Shown one piece after another: positions 63,321-64,000 of a stretch of 64,000 nt of DNA (the first letter of the stretch is position 1; each line of letters opens with the position of its first letter). Location of the stretch: positions 310,001 to 374,000 of the forward strand of contig NZ_VFTZ01000001.1 in the NCBI RefSeq assembly GCF_006440775.1, written 5' to 3'. Under the pieces are notes generated by a model. It was not told the origin of the DNA, made no database searches, and was given only the letters and a program-made list of their open reading frames with translations. The DNA is from Mesorhizobium sp. B2-7-2. Its GTDB lineage: Bacteria > Pseudomonadota > Alphaproteobacteria > Rhizobiales > Rhizobiaceae. The translations under genes and the position numbers were made by a program.

Positions 63321-63410
63321 AGTGTCCCATTTTGTCCATGAGCACCCTCAATTCGGGCTGAGGCGCGACCCAGAAAGTTCGAAAGCTTCCAAGAACCCCA
63401 GGCAAATGGA
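63321..63410 (+). repeat. ~90-bp direct repeat, copy 2
   Basis: Same sequence and orientation as 51394-51484, beginning AGTGTCCCA and containing the shared core GGGCTGAGGCGCGACCCAGA. Together with copy 1 it bounds the transporter/dehydrogenase/aldolase module. Confidence 0.85.
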
Positions 63411-63737
63411 TGCCGCCTCGGACATTGAGTTCATGGCTATCGCCGCGAACGTCCGCGATGGAGCGGCCAATATCGCCGGCAAAAGAGCGTCCGAATTGCA
63501 CTGTCGGCGGCTCCGTCGTGGGAAACGAAAAAAAATAGAAGCAGAACTTTCACGTGCGACTTTTGCACAGGATGCTGGGCGACCGAAACCGAGCGCCAGG
63601 TCGATCGCGGTGAGATCCCGACCAAGTCCCGCATAGCTCGCCTGAAAATGTTCGGCGAACTCATCGACCTTCATATCGACGACATGTGCGATGTAGGCAA
63701 GTCCCCTCGCCGCTCCAAGGCCGCAGCCCTGGATATG
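63411..63737. other. No recognisable gene
   Basis: Overlapping open frames on both strands show no family pattern. The minus frame adjoining the TIR-like fragment may be a frameshifted continuation of that gene, but no similarity was recognised. Confidence 0.4.
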
Positions 63738-63891
63738 CGCCGATGTGGATTTCAGCCTCGTCCAACCATACCCGTGGCACGCCATGTGCCAAGAGATCCT
63801 TGCGCAACCGGCGCACGAACGGTTTGTCGATACCCGTATGGCGGAGAAAAAGACCGTGATAGTTGTCGTTAGCAGGGTCCGCTTTCTCCAC
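63738..63891 (-). pseudogene. TIR-domain N-terminal fragment
   Basis: The minus-strand frame from ATG 63891 reads YHGLFLRHTGIDKPFVRRLRKDLLAHGVPRVWLDEAEIHIG, which matches the first ~45 residues of bacterial TIR domains ('FLSHS..DK.FVR.L..DL..HG..VWLDEAEI..GDS'). Similarity ends at IHIG, where the next residues are unrelated, consistent with a frameshift or truncation before the catalytic Glu region. Bacterial TIR proteins are often NAD-degrading defence effectors. This copy is a remnant. Confidence 0.55.
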
Positions 63892-64000
63892 GCCAGGCCA
63901 TCGCGCACAAGCTGGGTCTGAGCCTCTTGTGAAGAGGCAGCGTCAGCAGCCAGCCCGTCGTCGCCCCGAAGCTTACCTTGCCGCCCAGGCTTTAGCCTTC

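Overview
The window looks like an alphaproteobacterial chromosome segment or genomic island of the order Rhizobiales, most likely Mesorhizobium or a close relative. This rests on high G+C, tightly overlapping genes, many ABC-transporter/catabolic cassettes with IclR, LysR or GntR regulators, and above all a type III secretion system (T3SS) of rhizobial architecture (secretin split into RhcC1 and RhcC2, NolB- and NolU-like genes). The assignment is an inference from gene content; no rRNA or tRNA was recognised.

Layout. (1) 1-3267: the end of a peptide-type ABC transporter operon followed by RidA, a SelA-like PLP enzyme and an IclR regulator. (2) 3268-8100: accessory DNA with IS66 remnants, small unknown genes, a tandem pair of small paralogues, a Crp/Fnr regulator, a broken YafY-like regulator and a VOC protein. 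(3) 8284-16099: a divergent metabolic cluster. On the minus strand are LysR, a malate/lactate-dehydrogenase-family (Ldh2) oxidoreductase, a 549-residue unknown, a DUF3726-like protein and a plant-like SABATH methyltransferase. On the plus strand are an aldehyde dehydrogenase and an M19 dipeptidase. (4) 16100-21000: decayed genes, a zinc-ribbon protein, a GGDEF-EAL protein and two small secreted basic proteins.

(5) 21252-51203: the T3SS island. The minus-strand operon runs sctC1-sctI(nolB)-sctJ-sctK(nolU)-sctL-sctN-sctO-sctQ-sctR-sctS-sctT. The plus-strand operon is a needle-like small protein, sctD, an unknown, a TPR protein with an apparent CTG start, sctV, sctC2 and a CpaD-like lipoprotein. 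A TadD-like TPR lipoprotein and sctU follow divergently. Between the operons sit an L,D-transpeptidase, a LysR regulator, a 3207-residue LysM/SH3/putative zinc-protease protein and an RpiR regulator. A near-identical 35-bp dyad (CAnTTGGA-N19-TCCAAnTG) lies in both divergent promoter regions, about 119 bp upstream of both sctC1 and the needle-like gene, and probably co-regulates the system. No ttsI-like regulator, classical translocator or Nop effector was recognised.

(6) 51394-63410: a 12-kb segment bounded by two copies of an approximately 90-bp direct repeat. It holds a complete dipeptide-type ABC transporter with a DapA-like aldolase and a GntR/FadR regulator. Divergently there are two Gfo/Idh/MocA dehydrogenases, a hydratase-like protein and a second DapA-like protein. 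IS256 and TIR-domain remnants lie at its edges.

Overall the window alternates small-molecule uptake/catabolism modules with mobile-element debris around an unusual T3SS. That T3SS is surrounded by cell-wall-related functions (L,D-transpeptidase, LysM, SH3, a SIS-domain regulator and a DUF1445 protein), and its SctU lacks the NPTH autocleavage motif.
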